Shown: positions 24,579 to 26,028 of the stretch, in pieces
How positions within the stretch are numbered: the stretch's first letter is position 1
How the letters are laid out: each line of letters opens with the position of its first letter
Source: Eubacterium sp.
GTDB taxonomy: Bacteria; Bacillota_A; Clostridia; Lachnospirales; Lachnospiraceae
DNA: 26,028 nucleotides
Direction: 5' to 3'
NCBI GenBank assembly: GCA_017475785.1
Contig: JAFVEX010000050.1
Coordinates: 1 to 26,028 of the forward strand
Made by a program: the position numbers and the translations under genes
The notes under the pieces: generated by a model
What the model saw: only the letters and a program-made list of their open reading frames with translations
What the model was told of the DNA's origin: nothing
Database searches by the model: none

Positions 24579-24976
24579 TCTGGATGGTTATGCGTCACCA
24601 TAGTCACCTTCGCAGAAAGTCCTTTTGCATCTTCCAGACTGCGTGCTGCATATCCGCAGGGGTCTACCCGCATTGCCGAACCGTTCCCGAAACTGTCATA
24701 GGGCTGTGGATCATCTGCGAAAATCCATCTATAAAAATTTCCGCCGTAGCCGGCATTTTTGTAAAGTCTTCCGAGTTCCTGCATACAAGAAACAGCCTTT
24801 ACAGACAGATCCGCAAAATCTTCTGATGATTCCAAAATTGCCTTTGCAATCGCAAGCGACATGATGCTGTCATCGGTAGGCTTGCACCTCTTATGAAACA
24901 GTTTTATTTTCTTCGACTTGTAATTATTCCATTCAAACCGTGATCCTGCGATATCACCTATAATTGCTCCGATCAT
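24512..24976 (-). pseudogene. Truncated ADP-ribosylglycohydrolase (DraG-like)
   Basis: A strong start (AGGAGG, then ATG at 24976) opens an ADP-ribosylglycohydrolase, which removes ADP-ribose from proteins. The first metal-binding site is intact (MIGAIIGDIAGSRFEW; Thr34-Asp35-Asp36 in KPTDDSIMSLAIAKAIL), as are FGNGSAMRVDPCGYAARS and VTMVTHNHPE. After HNHPE, about residue 132, homology stops and an unrelated 22-residue tail follows to a stop. The C-terminal part with the second metal motif (DxDT type) is missing. The family runs about 260-300 residues, so this copy should be inactive. Confidence 0.8.
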
Positions 24977-25120
24977 ATCATTATCCTCCTGTGAAACATA
25001 TTTCATCTGTTCTATGAGGATACTTTATCAAAAAAGCAATCCAATTCAGTTGCTTACAAGGCTACTTATCAATTCATTACGCACGAAAGTGCATGTTCAT
25101 AAACATGCAAAGATCTATCA

Positions 25121-25555
25121 TCAAACAGAACCTACCTGTCCCTTTATTTCAATTTTCTCAAGATATTTACTTGGAGCAGAGCCTCCGATTTCTCTGTTTG
25201 TACTGTATGAGAGAGGTGTCTTATTAACAATGCTGTTCCACATGGCTCTTGGATATCCCTGCTTGATACAATAGTCTTTCGGGAAAATATGATGGATATC
25301 TATATATTCGGACTTGTAAACCGTAAAATCCATGTCCCGCCCACTTATAAAATCCTTACAGTGGTTCTGGAGCACTAAAGCCATGATTCCCTTATAAGCG
25401 GCAGACTGTCTGGACTGCATTGACAGTAATCTAAGTGGATTAAAATATGACTCTGCGCAGGTTTTTGGAACAGCTTCATCATCTATTACCCAGTCGACAA
25501 CTTGTACAATATCATTAGGAATGAACATTATCAACACTGATACCGGCCCTTGCAT
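25121..25555 (-). pseudogene. C-terminal fragment of a DUF262/HNH (GmrSD-like) protein
   Basis: About 140 residues show the C-terminal part of DUF262-type proteins, some of which are restriction enzymes for modified DNA (GmrSD). The stretches FNPLRLLSMQSRQSAAYKG, CKDFISGRDMDF, the HNH-like IDIHHIFPKDYC and the NKTPLSYSTNREIGG block are all recognisable. The N-terminal DUF262 nucleotide-binding domain is absent, and the end breaks off at an early stop. The frame's first ATG at 25555 has no ribosome site and is probably not a start. Family full length is about 550-650. Confidence 0.7.
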
Positions 25556-25583
25556 TCATCTTCTTAATCCTGAACTTCACTAA

Positions 25584-25721
25584 TCACGCAACTACCATCG
25601 CGTTCTCTGTTATCGACGTGATTGTCCTCATCAATGCTGTCCGCGTCTTCCGGTCAAACAGCTTGACAAAACTGATCGGCTTATCAAAAGGCGGCTTCTG
25701 CAGCGTGGTAATATTTTCCAT
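25584..25721 (-). CDS. Short frame, 45 residues, between two gene fragments
   Basis: A frame reading MENITTLQKPPFDKPISFVK then LFDRKTRTALMRTITSITEN. It overlaps the end of the AAA_13-like fragment and precedes the DUF262 remnant. It looks protein-like but has no clear ribosome site and no family I recognise. It may be another remnant or a continuation of one neighbour after a frameshift. Confidence 0.25.
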   Translation of the reverse strand: MENITTLQKPPFDKPISFVKLFDRKTRTALMRTITSITENAMVVA

Positions 25722-26028
25722 ATATCATGCTTGGTGGCAACAATATCATTATTGGTCTGGGTCTGTGTGTTGATCGTATCGATCAGGGTGTCAATTTCTG
25801 TGACCAGCGTATCCGTATCTTTTAATGCCACGGTTTTTGCCGGTTCTTTTACCTTTTCTGCGATCTTTTGCAAATTCGAGGTGATCGCGGTCTCCAGCTG
25901 GGCTACTTTCTTTTCATATTCTTTAGTATCTGCCTTTGGAAAGACCTCTGTCAGGTTCGCCTGCAGAAGCGTAAGCAGCTGCTGCATCTTACTTGTATAT
26001 GCTGTCTGGAACGCTTCAAGTGCGAGCA
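25631..26028 (-). pseudogene. Fragment of a coiled-coil ATPase, AAA_13-like (partial at window edge)
   Basis: An open frame from the right edge reads LALEAFQTAYTSKMQQLLTL and continues with KADTKEYEKKVAQLETAITS, EKVKEPAKTVALKD, TEIDTLIDTINTQTQTNND. This is a long coiled coil of the type between the two halves of AAA_13 ATPases (RloC/PrrC-like, often beside restriction systems). The family call rests on the coiled-coil style plus the KxPxKTVxLxDxDxLxxEID pattern. Homology ends at about NNDIVATKHD, and the remainder is out of frame. The start is beyond the window. Confidence 0.5.

Noticed and set aside
25014..25274. Plus-strand open frame opposite the DUF262 remnant
   Set aside because: It is the antisense shadow of the fragment; no ribosome site or motif.

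Overview
The window looks like a chromosomal segment of an anaerobic Firmicute of the Clostridia, most likely Lachnospiraceae. Evidence is the strong AGGAGG-type ribosome sites, several TTG starts, a DUF6142-like membrane protein, the M29 aminopeptidase with a long N-terminal extension, a Clostridia-type HflK/HflC pair, and a surface-protein C-terminal remnant of a kind common in that family. No rRNA, tRNA, CRISPR array or intact insertion sequence was seen.

Layout. Bases 1-3655 hold the end of pyrE, a small membrane protein, an HD-domain nucleotidase-like protein, a REP-like repeat cluster and the aminopeptidase. Bases 3700-7530 are a compact purine operon, purE-purM-purN-purD, closed by a clear terminator. 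Bases 7600-9110 hold an unrecognised helical protein and a small XRE-type regulator with a terminator. Bases 9220-11603 hold a possible 30-residue membrane peptide followed by hflK-hflC. Then come an M20 peptidase (minus), a secreted repeat protein, a HAD phosphatase, a flavodoxin-fold oxidoreductase (minus) and an RsuA-type pseudouridine synthase.

From about 16.4 kb nearly everything is on the minus strand. There is a remnant of a surface protein, a DMT-family transporter with a histidine-rich tail, a decayed flavodoxin-family gene, a membrane-anchored endonuclease/exonuclease/phosphatase-family protein, and a fumarate reductase operon. That operon reads: membrane-anchored accessory protein, five-helix cytochrome b, flavoprotein FrdA, iron-sulfur FrdB. 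FrdA has glutamine where the covalent flavin-binding histidine normally sits.

The right end (about 22.6-26.0 kb) is a graveyard of accessory genes: a frameshifted membrane protein, a truncated ADP-ribosylglycohydrolase joined to the tail of an unrelated small membrane protein, the C-terminal part of a DUF262/HNH (GmrSD-like) protein, and part of a coiled-coil, AAA_13-like protein. One gene among them, an SseB-like protein with a possible macro-like C-terminus, looks intact. I read this as a decayed defence or ADP-ribose-related island.

A recurring oddity is in-frame tandem duplication inside housekeeping-type genes: 39-bp units in the aminopeptidase and the HAD phosphatase, and 24-bp units in hflK. 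I did not find a clearly complete new system. The best candidates for novelty are the SseB/macro-like protein beside the broken ADP-ribosylglycohydrolase, the accessory protein of the fumarate reductase operon, and the histidine-tailed transporter.
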